Shown piece by piece: positions 15,277 through 23,437 of a DNA stretch of 33,785 nucleotides. Numbering within the stretch: the first letter of the stretch is position 1; the number at the start of each line of letters is the position of its first letter. Made by a program: the position numbers and the translations under genes. This DNA comes from Candidatus Poseidoniaceae archaeon. Its GTDB lineage: Archaea; Thermoplasmatota; Poseidoniia; Poseidoniales; Poseidoniaceae. The notes beneath the pieces were generated by a model. The model did not search any database. It was not told where the DNA came from and worked only from the letters and a program-made list of their open reading frames with translations. The stretch spans positions 1 through 33,785 of the forward strand of contig JAPKFC010000016.1 of the NCBI GenBank assembly GCA_028821785.1, given 5' to 3'.

Positions 15277-17292
15277 ATGCGGATAGAAGGTAAAGAGATC
15301 GAACTTCCTCTCTTATTCCAGAACCCATTTTCTACATCACCCCTAGAAGAAGGCCAAAAAAGCCTCTTAGTGGGGCGTAGGGAGGTATTTGATAGCCTCG
15401 CCCAACATATCCATTTCTGTTCAACTAGGCGTATTTTGATGGTAGGTAGTGTTGGTTCAGGCCGGACTTCATTGTTGAGATGTTTAGGAAAGGAGGCGCC
15501 ACTTTCGCTACACTTAGACCATATTCATGCATCTGCTCCCGCTAAAAGTCTGTTGGAATCATTATATTTGGAGTTAGTTGGCCCTAATATTCCTTCACAT
15601 TATACGGCGATCGTTTCAGAAATGGTTGAAACGAGTAAATCTTTCACTGGCAAACTGCCATTGGTGGTAATCGATGTTCCTACGGTTGATTCTGCAGTTC
15701 TAAATGTGGCACTAAGAGATACTTTGCCAGTAATTGAACGATTACAGGTTTTGATGGTAGTGGTGTTGGACCATAAACAAAAAGCGCATTTACCAGAAGC
15801 GGTATTGAAGAGGTTTGACATGGTGAATACACTGAATCCGCTAAGTGTTGAGTCAATTCAAGAGCTGGTTAATCTGAGAATACGTTCGGCTTGTAGTACC
15901 CAGTACACATTCCCAAAAGAGGATGCTGAGCACCTATTAGCCATAACAGACGGCCTTCCTGCCTCGATTATCAGGGTGATGAGGGATGCAGTAGACAACA
16001 ACAGGATGGCCCAAAATCAAGGGGCTCAGAATAATATAAATCACATTTCACATGACAGAAAGGGATTCGATACGAGTGCAATACTGCCTACACAACAACC
16101 GGAAGCATCTACAACAGGCATTTTCACCTCTAAGCATGACCTATCTACCAATGATTTGGCGCCAGAGCCGAGTATTGAGGAAAATAGTGATGATGCCAAA
16201 TTAGACGCATCTACGGTAGATAATGACCAACCTGATATTTTTGGTGGATTGATGGATGAACTAGGAGACGAATACGTCGAATCGATTGAAAAAGCAATAG
16301 ATTCTTCAGAAGATGCCGGCGTAGAGGTCATGGATGCTTCCACTCCTTGGCAATCTAGGCCACAAAACGATGAACTGAACCCTGAAACAACGCAAGATGA
16401 TGATTACCAAGAAATACATGGCCCAGGTGGTTCACTTTCTGGATTTGATTTAGATTTGGATGATTTGGGCAGTTCAAAGGATAACGACGCTCCTCTAAAG
16501 GAAACACCATTTGATGTTTATGATAGTGATGAGATCAACAATGAAACAACTAAGCCAATACCAGTGGAAATGACAGGAATGTTCGGCTCATTGGTCGGAA
16601 GAATGAGAGAGGCACCAGAGAAATCACCTCAAAACCCGGATGATTATGAACAATCAGCAGCTGTAAAAGGGACAGAATTGTGGGTGGCCAAAGATTCTAA
16701 CCTAATCGATGAACCAAGCGATGAGGAATTAGAAGGAGATGGTACAGCGATGCTGCATGACGAAACAGGTTACATGAGTGACGATGTAGGTGCTCCAATA
16801 GAAGCCGAAACTAGTGATGAAAGTAATTACCAAGATGCGGAACACTTGGGATTAGATTCTGGATTTGTGTCAAAAGGTGATATGAAAACATTCTCACATC
16901 TAGTTAATGCACTTCAAACCGCTTTGCTAGCACCACAAAAACAAGATGGCACGATCGATCGAAGGAGATTGATAGATGCACTTACGAGTTTGAGGCAACC
17001 AAAGGTGGGAGAAAGAATCGATCACCCATTAAACCCGAGTGTATTATCCAATTTATCACCTCATGAGGCAGTTGTTGTTGCAACAGCAAATGAAAGAAAA
17101 TATTCTCCATCAGACCAAGAACTATTACAAGAATTAAACATAAAAAGGGCTAGATTGTCCCAAATAAGTAATCGCTTACATAAAGGGGGCATCCTAAACG
17201 CTCGTAAAGTTGGAAAAAGCCGACTGTTCACATTAACTCAATCTGCAAGAGCCCAATTGACCGCATGGAATATGATGGGAGGTGAGTTCTAA
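15277..17292 (+). CDS. Degenerate AAA+ ATPase with acidic linker and winged-helix domain
   Basis: A 671-residue protein. Residues 14-245 look like an Orc1/Cdc6- or STAND-related AAA+ domain: LVGRREVFDSLA, a P-loop GSVGSGRTS at 57-65, a Walker B-like LPLVVIDVP (Asp133) and a helical lid near 205-245. The P-loop lysine is arginine and the Walker B glutamate is absent, so hydrolysis is doubtful. Residues about 255-535 are low complexity and strongly acidic, probably disordered. Residues 606-655 form a winged helix (SPSDQELLQELNIKRARLSQ, then KGGILNARKVGKSRLFTLT), resembling MarR/ArsR-type DNA-binding domains. Its stop TAA shares a base with the ATG of the next gene, so the two are translationally coupled. 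It is plausibly a DNA-binding scaffold or regulator. Exact family not recognised. Confidence 0.75.
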   Translation: MRIEGKEIELPLLFQNPFSTSPLEEGQKSLLVGRREVFDSLAQHIHFCSTRRILMVGSVGSGRTSLLRCLGKEAPLSLHLDHIHASAPAKSLLESLYLELVGPNIPSHYTAIVSEMVETSKSFTGKLPLVVIDVPTVDSAVLNVALRDTLPVIERLQVLMVVVLDHKQKAHLPEAVLKRFDMVNTLNPLSVESIQELVNLRIRSACSTQYTFPKEDAEHLLAITDGLPASIIRVMRDAVDNNRMAQNQGAQNNINHISHDRKGFDTSAILPTQQPEASTTGIFTSKHDLSTNDLAPEPSIEENSDDAKLDASTVDNDQPDIFGGLMDELGDEYVESIEKAIDSSEDAGVEVMDASTPWQSRPQNDELNPETTQDDDYQEIHGPGGSLSGFDLDLDDLGSSKDNDAPLKETPFDVYDSDEINNETTKPIPVEMTGMFGSLVGRMREAPEKSPQNPDDYEQSAAVKGTELWVAKDSNLIDEPSDEELEGDGTAMLHDETGYMSDDVGAPIEAETSDESNYQDAEHLGLDSGFVSKGDMKTFSHLVNALQTALLAPQKQDGTIDRRRLIDALTSLRQPKVGERIDHPLNPSVLSNLSPHEAVVVATANERKYSPSDQELLQELNIKRARLSQISNRLHKGGILNARKVGKSRLFTLTQSARAQLTAWNMMGGEF

Positions 17293-18338
17293 TGGCTTGG
17301 GAGATCACTTGGTCCAAACAAACACCAAGCATTATTTCGACCATCGCAGCAAGCGAAGGTGGATTAGTTGTTAGTAGCGGCTTAAACTTATCTTTCTATG
17401 AGCACGATGGCAGTGAAAGATGGTCTGTCGATATGCCATTCAAAGTTCATGCAATTGATAGTGGTCAAGGCCTTCTTGGAGTATTAGCAGCACATGGATT
17501 CTATGTTATGTCGACGAGAGATGGTTCATTACTCCACGAAGGCCGAAGTAGCCCTGGAGGATTTACTGGAATAAAAGCGAGGCCTGGTGGAGGTTGGGTC
17601 TTATCTGGTAGAGATGGAAACATGCATCTTTTCTCACAGGAGGGGAGAGGAATTCGTCGTATGGACAGTGGAATGGTCAGGAGATTACTTGGCTGGCTGG
17701 ATAGAGAGCATTTGATGTGGCAGGCAAGTGATGGAAGGATTTGGTGCGGTAGATTGACCGGTTCTGACAAGAAAAGGTGCCTTGAAGACAGAATTTGGAG
17801 TTGGTCAAGCGAATTGGTAAATGGCAGAATCATATTACAATCCAGCGATGGTAGTTTGTGGCAAGGTATTCCTCATCCATTCGGATGGGATGATTTGATC
17901 CGACTTGAACAAGACTCGATTGAAGCCATGGAAGGAATAAACAGTGCTGATGGCTGGTGGGTATTGGGCATTGAAGGGCGCCTCTATCATATATCAAGGA
18001 CATTGGAAGAAGATGTTGAAACCCTTGGTGAGTCTATGAACTTAGGAGACCTACTCGTTGGCCTTACACCAGATTCAATGGTCACAGCAACACGTTCAGG
18101 GTTAATCCGTAAATGGTCTGCACCGCATCTAGCACAGTCCGAACGAAAAGGACGATTTGAGGCTGCAGCAGAGGCAGCAATGGCAAGAAACTGGGATGAA
18201 AGAAAAGACTTATTCATCCGAGCTCAAACTGCAGAAGATGAAGGAAAATTATCGATAGCAGTGGAATTGTATGGTGCTCTAGGACGTAAAGAAGATGTTC
18301 GCCGCCTATTGCAAAGGCAAAAGGAGGGTGGAGAATGA
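17292..18338 (+). CDS. Beta-propeller (WD40/PQQ-like) protein
   Basis: A 348-residue soluble protein made of repeated units of about 40 residues, each with a hydrophobic strand, a glycine-rich turn and a DG-x-x-x-x-aromatic element (for example YEHDGSERW, STRDGSLLHE, SGRDGNMHLF, QASDGRIWCG, QSSDGSLWQG, GIEGRLYHIS). This is the pattern of a six- to seven-bladed propeller. The last 60 residues are helical and TPR-like (FIRAQTAEDEGKLSIAVELY). No signal peptide is present, so it is cytoplasmic. It starts on the last base of the preceding stop (TAATG) and ends in an ATGA overlap with the DUF357 gene. This coupling suggests the three products act together, with the propeller as the protein-binding part. 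Function not recognised. Confidence 0.8.
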   Translation: MAWEITWSKQTPSIISTIAASEGGLVVSSGLNLSFYEHDGSERWSVDMPFKVHAIDSGQGLLGVLAAHGFYVMSTRDGSLLHEGRSSPGGFTGIKARPGGGWVLSGRDGNMHLFSQEGRGIRRMDSGMVRRLLGWLDREHLMWQASDGRIWCGRLTGSDKKRCLEDRIWSWSSELVNGRIILQSSDGSLWQGIPHPFGWDDLIRLEQDSIEAMEGINSADGWWVLGIEGRLYHISRTLEEDVETLGESMNLGDLLVGLTPDSMVTATRSGLIRKWSAPHLAQSERKGRFEAAAEAAMARNWDERKDLFIRAQTAEDEGKLSIAVELYGALGRKEDVRRLLQRQKEGGE

Positions 18339-18634
18339 GTGATGAACTTATTGAACTCACAGAAGAAAGGGTATTGCATTATCTTGATATTACCAAAAGA
18401 GCAAGAAAAAAAGCAACACCACTCCATCCAGAAGGTAGTGATCAATCCGCACAATTAGCGATAATGATGAGGATGGCGGATGATTATTCCTCTGATGCGC
18501 ATCACTTTTTGAAGATTGGAGATAGAGTAAGGGCCTTTGGAGCAATAAATTATGCTCATGCTTGGATAGATGCAGCTGTAAAATTAAGATTATTAGATGG
18601 GCATGACGATGATGTCTTATTCACTCTGCCTTAG
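18335..18634 (+). CDS. DUF357 family protein
   Basis: A 99-residue all-helical protein matching the archaeal DUF357 family: ERVLHYLDITKRARKKATPL, then MMRMADDYSSDAHHFLKIGD, then RVRAFGAINYAHAWIDAAVK and a short tail ending LFTL. Family members are small archaeal proteins of unknown function. The ATG overlaps the stop of the propeller gene (ATGA at 18335-18338), and it closes the three-gene unit that starts at 15277. There is nothing to indicate an enzyme. The helical pair with a conserved YAHAWIDA segment suggests a protein-interaction role. Confidence 0.85.
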   Translation: MSDELIELTEERVLHYLDITKRARKKATPLHPEGSDQSAQLAIMMRMADDYSSDAHHFLKIGDRVRAFGAINYAHAWIDAAVKLRLLDGHDDDVLFTLP

Positions 18635-18698
18635 ACTCAAATCTTATTTTGGGCTAAATCTGCAAACATTGTAATCGCTGAAACAAGAGATTCAGAGC

Positions 18699-19073
18699 CT
18701 AGATCATATTCAATCTCTTATTTTTTGAAACTTCTATTACAGAAATACCTGCTTCAAAAAGTCGACGCTTCAATTCTCTGTCAACGGTTAAAACAGGAAT
18801 GCCTTCATTTTTTGCGAATGAGAATATTTGGTCATCAGGATGGTTTCCGGAATCTTCAGGTGCATCGATCATTATCGTTTTTGCCTTCAATAATGGTAGC
18901 AATAGTGACTTTTTCTTAGAGCGCTGGGAATTAACTTTGTCTAATTCCTTATCAACATCAGGCAATAATAGAAGTTGGCTTGGTCCCACTAACTGCATCA
19001 ATGCCCCATCAATATTGATTCCAGCATCAATCACAGCAACCCAGCCGCACGCATCAACAATTATTCTCTGCAC
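18699..19073 (-). CDS. PIN-domain protein (Fcf1/Utp24-like, aIF2-gamma neighbour)
   Basis: A 124-residue PIN nuclease-fold protein. Likely metal-binding acids are Asp7 (IIVDACGW), Glu43 (DVDKELDKV), Asp80/Asp81 (NHPDDQIF) and Asp98 (LTVDREL). The pattern and the location directly downstream of aIF2-gamma match the archaeal Fcf1-like PIN proteins commonly found in the S6e/aIF2-gamma gene group and thought to act in rRNA processing. Their context argues against a VapC toxin, as no antitoxin gene is adjacent. The start is a GTG at 19073, 51 bases after the aIF2-gamma stop. Its end faces the DUF357 gene across a 64-base gap. Confidence 0.85.
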   Translation of the reverse strand: MQRIIVDACGWVAVIDAGINIDGALMQLVGPSQLLLLPDVDKELDKVNSQRSKKKSLLLPLLKAKTIMIDAPEDSGNHPDDQIFSFAKNEGIPVLTVDRELKRRLFEAGISVIEVSKNKRLNMI

Positions 19074-19124
19074 ATTTCACTGCTGAACAGCAATCTTTGA
19101 TGAAATGTGCGTTTGTTGGCACGG

Positions 19125-20363
19125 TTATTGTATCGTTCCGTAGCCAATTAGTCTCCAGCGTGAACCGACACGGCGGGACAAAGAAACTCTTTGACCTACA
19201 TCAGCACAAATTGGAAGTCTTAATTCAAGACCAGTACGTGTTTTCTCAGCATTCTTAGTCACTCCAACCGATGTTGCAGTAGCGACATTTAGCATCAACA
19301 TTTCGTTATTGCGTAGTGGCTGTATCTTCTCAGGTTTTTCACCCTCTCCAGCCACCATATTATTCATCAGACTTACAGAAATCTCGATTCTTGAGCGTAC
19401 TTCAGGTAAATCTCCCTTCTTGGCAACGACTTGTCCGCTCAAATTATCAGCGGTTGTGATACTCGGGTCTAGTTTAGTTGCCATGCCACACAGGCCACCA
19501 GCGTGCATCTTTTTCAAATTCAATCCACCGCCTTGCATACTGCTAATAACCGCTTCAATCGGTTCCCATGTAGATTTGTTACCCTTCTCAATTTTACGTC
19601 CAGGTCCTATGATGACTTCATCACCGTCACTGAATTCACCTTCGACAATACTTCCTCCAATAACTCCGCCTCGTAGTTTACTTGGGCGTGTTCCAGGTCG
19701 GTTGATGTCAAAAGAGCGTGCTACATGCATGATAGAACGCTTGTCCTTTGAACGGTCAGGAGTTGGAATTGTTTGTTCAATAGCATCGATTAGGATATCA
19801 AGATTGACATCATGATGGGCTGAAACAGGAATTACAGGGGCGTTTTCTGCAATTGTTCCTTTCAAAAAGGCCTTAACTTCTTGGTAAGACTCTAAAGCAC
19901 GTTCTTTACTTACTAAATCAATTTTATTTTGAACAATAACAATATTTTCAATCCCTGCGATTTCCAAAGCCATCAGATGTTCTCTGGTTTGAGGCTGCGG
20001 ACATGTCTCATTAGCAGCAACCATCAACATCGCTCCATCCATAATAGATGCTCCAGTGATCATTATTGCCATCAAAGTCTCGTGACCAGGTGCATCCACG
20101 AAGGAAACAACTCTTTGCAGTTCATTTTCAATATCATCTCCGCCATCAGGCCTTCGACCTGTTGCGTAGTATTGCCCTTTTTTGGTTTTGTAGAATGCTG
20201 TGTCAGCATATCCTAATTTTATTGAAATGCCGCGCTTTCTTTCTTCTGAATGGGTATCGGTCCAAACTCCGGAAAGAGCTTGAGTTAGAGTTGTTTTTCC
20301 ATGGTCAACGTGACCTACAAGACCAATGTTGATTTCAGGTTGAGAAGGAAGCGTTCTTGCCAT
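19125..20363 (-). CDS. eif2g: Translation initiation factor 2 subunit gamma
   Basis: GTPase subunit of aIF2 that delivers initiator Met-tRNA to the small ribosomal subunit. Motifs are GHVDHGKT (17-24), DAPGHE, QNKIDL and SAHHD, followed by two beta-barrel domains, including RSFDINRPGT and GGVIGGSIVEGEF. The 412-residue length is normal. The segment between switch 1 and DAPGH (about residues 57-87, FYKTKKGQYYATGRRPDGG) lacks the four cysteines that form the zinc knuckle in most archaeal homologues. GAGGAG lies upstream of the ATG at 20363, and the S6e gene precedes it by 39 bases, so the two are in one operon with the PIN gene downstream. Confidence 0.96.
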   Translation of the reverse strand: MARTLPSQPEINIGLVGHVDHGKTTLTQALSGVWTDTHSEERKRGISIKLGYADTAFYKTKKGQYYATGRRPDGGDDIENELQRVVSFVDAPGHETLMAIMITGASIMDGAMLMVAANETCPQPQTREHLMALEIAGIENIVIVQNKIDLVSKERALESYQEVKAFLKGTIAENAPVIPVSAHHDVNLDILIDAIEQTIPTPDRSKDKRSIMHVARSFDINRPGTRPSKLRGGVIGGSIVEGEFSDGDEVIIGPGRKIEKGNKSTWEPIEAVISSMQGGGLNLKKMHAGGLCGMATKLDPSITTADNLSGQVVAKKGDLPEVRSRIEISVSLMNNMVAGEGEKPEKIQPLRNNEMLMLNVATATSVGVTKNAEKTRTGLELRLPICADVGQRVSLSRRVGSRWRLIGYGTIQ

Positions 20364-20402
20364 TCTTCCCTACTCCTCAATTTACGAAATCCCTCTCGGG
20401 TT

Positions 20403-20894
20403 TCACTCCGATGCTTCTTCGCTTCCAGAAGAAGTTATGTCAGCAAGGCTCTTATTGCCTGCTTCAGTTACTTTCAAATTGATTTGACGAGTGTCTTGGG
20501 TAATAGTGTTACCACGGAAGTTTCTACGCTTGCGTAGTCCGTCTAATTTGTAGCGGAAACGCTTCTTTTCTCCACCCTTGCTCTTGAATACTAGAGAGTG
20601 TCCCTTGAATCCAGTAGATGCAGTGACCAGAATTGATTGACGGGAACCGCCTTCAAGGTCACGGCGAAGAGGAGTTCCAGTTTTATCTGAACCACCAGTG
20701 ATTTGCAACTTGAAACCAGAAAGGGTTTTTTCTCCCTCTCCAACGAAAATACCGTCAATGGTATCTCCAATTTTTCTACCCAATAATTGAGCATGATTAT
20801 TTCCACTAATCTTCAATGAGTAAGACCTGCCATTATTATCAGGATCTGTATCATTGACGACGGCGACGAATTCTCCTTGTTGTCCAACTGCCAT
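20403..20894 (-). CDS. rps6e: Ribosomal protein S6e
   Basis: Small-subunit ribosomal protein of archaea and eukaryotes. The 163-residue sequence has the family blocks SYSLKISG, LLGRKIGDTIDG, LSGFKLQITGGSDKTGTPLR, GHSLVFKSKGGEKKRFR and KLDGLRKRRNFRGNTI. The tail is short and acidic (SSGSEEASE), unlike the basic kinase-target tail of eukaryotic S6. An in-frame GTG at 20900 exists, but the ATG at 20894 begins at the conserved MAVGQQGEF. A TATA-like CTAAATATGG at 20931-20940 lies about 40 bases upstream. It is the first gene of the S6e, aIF2-gamma, PIN unit. Confidence 0.96.
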   Translation of the reverse strand: MAVGQQGEFVAVVNDTDPDNNGRSYSLKISGNNHAQLLGRKIGDTIDGIFVGEGEKTLSGFKLQITGGSDKTGTPLRRDLEGGSRQSILVTASTGFKGHSLVFKSKGGEKKRFRYKLDGLRKRRNFRGNTITQDTRQINLKVTEAGNKSLADITSSGSEEASE

Positions 20895-20930
20895 ATTCAC
20901 ACCACTTAGAATAACTCGCCGACAAGAGAC

Positions 20931-20940
20931 CCATATTTAG
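20931..20940 (-). promoter_or_regulatory. Candidate TATA box for the S6e operon
   Basis: On the minus strand the bases read CTAAATATGG, in the short gap after the Orc1/Cdc6 stop. Transcription would start near 20910, leaving a leader of about 16 bases that includes a GGTG motif before the ATG at 20894. Confidence 0.5.
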
Positions 20941-20967
20941 GCTAACCGCATAGGCATGGCAGTGCAT

Positions 20968-22170
20968 TTAGCGTCGTAGTCGCTTAGGAAGTAGCAATTC
21001 AAGGCGACTTGAGAGGTCCGCTGGCAGGTGATATGGCATACTCAAATGAGTTGTTCTACCCCTTCCACCGCTAACGTTTGAAACCTTAGAATCAATCAAC
21101 TGCTGCTGTTCTAGGAACTTTATATATTTCCAAATCGTTGTGTGACTCTTTTGTTTCTGATCATATTCTTCGCAGACTACAGCATAGAGAGATTCAACAT
21201 CACCCATCGACATAGTCTCTTCAGTTTTCAATCTCCTGCACAATGCTAGGAGAACCAACATTTGGTGAGCCGAAAGGTCATCAACAACTTCTAACTTGAC
21301 TCCGAGTTGTAATGCGACACCATCGTTTGGTTCATGAATATCTTCGACCAATATCTCTCTTGCACTTTGCGCATCCTGCCTAAATTCACAACGTTCCACA
21401 GCTGCAGAAAGTAATTCAATTCCTCTTCTAGCATCACCACTTGGGCCAGCCTTTTCTGCGATTAGTCGGATAATCTTAGATGAAAATGTCCCACCTACTA
21501 GGGAGTATTCTGCTCGTTGGTTGATAATCTGTTCAATTCCATCAACTGTATATGGTGGGATCATGATATGATTTGTACTACCCATTCTCGATATTACAGC
21601 GGTTTCTAATAGGTCTAGAACCTGCTCTTGGCTAATTATAATCAAAGATAATGTACCCTTTCCCGATTGGTCCTCATCAATTCTTAGAAGTTGGTAAAGA
21701 AGGTCATCACCAGAACGCCTCAACATATGGTCAACTTCATCTAATACAACGATTAAGTGAGCAGAATCTCTTCGGACTAATTTACGTAGGCTAATCAATA
21801 ATTCTCCCATTGAAAGTCCCCTATCAGGGTGACCGGGGTCTAATTTGTGAAGGATTCGTTGGACGACTCGCATACTGGTAGATGCATTTCGGCAATTTAT
21901 TTGAACAGATTTTATTTGCCTTTTATTTGCCAAATGTCGTTGAATGTCTCTACAAAATGTTGCGGCTAAAACTGTTTTACCACAGCCCACTGGGCCAGTA
22001 ATAACTGCACGTCCAGCCCCATCAGGATGTGATAAGGTTGAAAATTTACTTGCTAATTGCTTCTGAATGTCATCTCTACCAACCAATTCATCTGGCATGT
22101 AATCAAAATCTAGACCTTCTGGATTGGCTAGGACGAAACCCGCTCCAATTCGGTCAAGGTAGTTACTCAT
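20968..22170 (-). CDS. cdc6: Orc1/Cdc6 family replication initiator
   Basis: AAA+ protein that binds archaeal replication origins and loads the MCM helicase. The 400-residue sequence has Walker A GPVGCGKT at 59-66, Walker B LIVVLDEVDHML with Asp144 and Glu145, a sensor 1 region LSLIIISQEQ, the arginine-containing ISRMGSTNHIM stretch, a lid with SGDARRGIELLSAAVE and a C-terminal winged helix (KSHTTIWKYIKFLEQQQLID). Both catalytic acids are present, unlike the AAA+ protein at 15277. Length is normal for Orc1/Cdc6. No strong Shine-Dalgarno precedes the ATG. Dph2 lies upstream on the same strand and S6e downstream. Such genes often sit near an origin, but I could not find a classical origin recognition box in the short upstream gap. 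Confidence 0.93.
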   Translation of the reverse strand: MSNYLDRIGAGFVLANPEGLDFDYMPDELVGRDDIQKQLASKFSTLSHPDGAGRAVITGPVGCGKTVLAATFCRDIQRHLANKRQIKSVQINCRNASTSMRVVQRILHKLDPGHPDRGLSMGELLISLRKLVRRDSAHLIVVLDEVDHMLRRSGDDLLYQLLRIDEDQSGKGTLSLIIISQEQVLDLLETAVISRMGSTNHIMIPPYTVDGIEQIINQRAEYSLVGGTFSSKIIRLIAEKAGPSGDARRGIELLSAAVERCEFRQDAQSAREILVEDIHEPNDGVALQLGVKLEVVDDLSAHQMLVLLALCRRLKTEETMSMGDVESLYAVVCEEYDQKQKSHTTIWKYIKFLEQQQLIDSKVSNVSGGRGRTTHLSMPYHLPADLSSRLELLLPKRLRR

Positions 22171-22240
22171 AACAAAGGAAGGCTCTCGTCAACCGTTATT
22201 GAACATAGGGGCAGTTGAAGCAAGGAAAAAGCAAATTATT

Positions 22241-22265
22241 TTGAGTTCTATTATTTTCAACTCAA
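22241..22265 (-). terminator. Hairpin at the end of dph2
   Basis: TTGAGTT (22241-22247) and AACTCAA (22259-22265) form a seven-base stem with an 11-base loop overlapping the dph2 stop. On the minus strand, AT-rich sequence and then GCTTTTTCC follow. It may end or stabilise the dph2 message before cdc6. Confidence 0.4.
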
Positions 22266-23371
22266 GGAATTTCATCAAATTGGTAACCTAATTCCCATTG
22301 TTTTTCACCAAGTGCGACCTCTAACTCAAACGGAGTTAGCAATGGCTTCCTATAGCGTACCGCATCATCTATGGCGATTCTTGGGCATGCGGTATTAACA
22401 AATGCATCAACCGGATAGAAGTCTATCAGTTCTGGACCGATATGTTCCAATGCCAATAAGTAACCTTTCTTACCATGCTTCTCTAACATTCTTTTCATCC
22501 TTAAGGCAAGAGTACGACGCATCTGGCCAGGCTTTTCACCTATAAGAATTCCAAAACTTTGTGCGTTATCACAGGCCATAATGAGTCCAAAACGTTGCCT
22601 TAGTATCCTCTCAATTCTTTCAAGAGACATCTCTTTTGCATCTCCACTATATGGGTCTAGCATTGCAAGTGGTTTTCCAGTGTGCAATACTAATCCGATC
22701 GGATGAAAATCCCCACTACCTAGGAATAAGTAATGCCCAATATCATCTTGGTCACCTGAATAATTACATCCTAGAACTTGTCCTGGGAAGGATAGACGAG
22801 CTCCACCTAGTGGAATTGTTACATCATAACCGGCTTTCTCTAAACGGTCATGGAAATCTGGCAATAAGTGCAGGTGTTGAATTGAACCAACTAATCCTAA
22901 TTTTGTACCGGTGAGAGGTGATAGACGGCCAACTGCATCCAAAAACTTCTCTTGAGCATCTTCTGTACTGAGTTCAACAGGGTTTTCTTGGTCTAAAAGA
23001 CGCTTCTTTGCCATTGCTCGGTGATTTTCTAGGAAAGGTATCACTGGAGTTAATTCAGGGTCTCCATCATAGGTTACATCAATAAATTGTGTCGGCATAC
23101 CCGATTCGATATTCATTTGGCTATGTCCCATATGCGCTACCAATTCAACCCCCATCATCTTCATCTTGTCATGAACAAGGTCACAGGCACCATAACATGG
23201 GTCTGCTGCAAGTATTACTTTTGCACTTGTTTCAGTTTCAATCTCATCCATCATTTCTAAGGCTTGAATTTTCAATCCTTCCGGAAGTTGAAGAGCAATT
23301 AATCGGTGGTCACTGGTACGGATTCTTTCCATCAACTCAGTGAGTTCAAAATCGTGGTGGTCTAAGTCCAT
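22262..23371 (-). CDS. dph2: Diphthamide synthase Dph2 (radical SAM-like, 4Fe-4S)
   Basis: Transfers a 3-amino-3-carboxypropyl group from S-adenosylmethionine to the target histidine of elongation factor 2, the first step of diphthamide formation. The three cluster cysteines are visible, one per domain: Cys59 in DPCYGACDL, Cys202 in VLGCNYSGD and Cys329 in FVNTACPRIAIDD. The N-terminal LIALQLPEGLKIQALE is also typical. Its length of 369 is slightly above the roughly 340 of Pyrococcus Dph2, with a lysine/glutamate-rich insertion near residues 105-150. AGGGG lies six bases before the ATG. It is found only in archaea and eukaryotes, so it supports the lineage call. Confidence 0.95.
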   Translation of the reverse strand: MDLDHHDFELTELMERIRTSDHRLIALQLPEGLKIQALEMMDEIETETSAKVILAADPCYGACDLVHDKMKMMGVELVAHMGHSQMNIESGMPTQFIDVTYDGDPELTPVIPFLENHRAMAKKRLLDQENPVELSTEDAQEKFLDAVGRLSPLTGTKLGLVGSIQHLHLLPDFHDRLEKAGYDVTIPLGGARLSFPGQVLGCNYSGDQDDIGHYLFLGSGDFHPIGLVLHTGKPLAMLDPYSGDAKEMSLERIERILRQRFGLIMACDNAQSFGILIGEKPGQMRRTLALRMKRMLEKHGKKGYLLALEHIGPELIDFYPVDAFVNTACPRIAIDDAVRYRKPLLTPFELEVALGEKQWELGYQFDEIP

Positions 23372-23437
23372 GAGGTTCCCCTATTTGCTGGGGCAATAAC
23401 CCCCTTCATCAAACCATGCTTTTTTGAAACGGTTCAT

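Noticed and set aside
18699-19073. PIN protein as a VapC toxin
   Set aside because: No VapB-like gene is adjacent, and the position after aIF2-gamma matches the housekeeping Fcf1-like PIN proteins.
22171-22261. Replication origin directly upstream of cdc6
   Set aside because: The 91-base gap lacks a recognisable origin recognition box or AT-rich unwinding tract. The hairpin at 22241-22265 overlaps the dph2 stop and is better explained as a transcript end.
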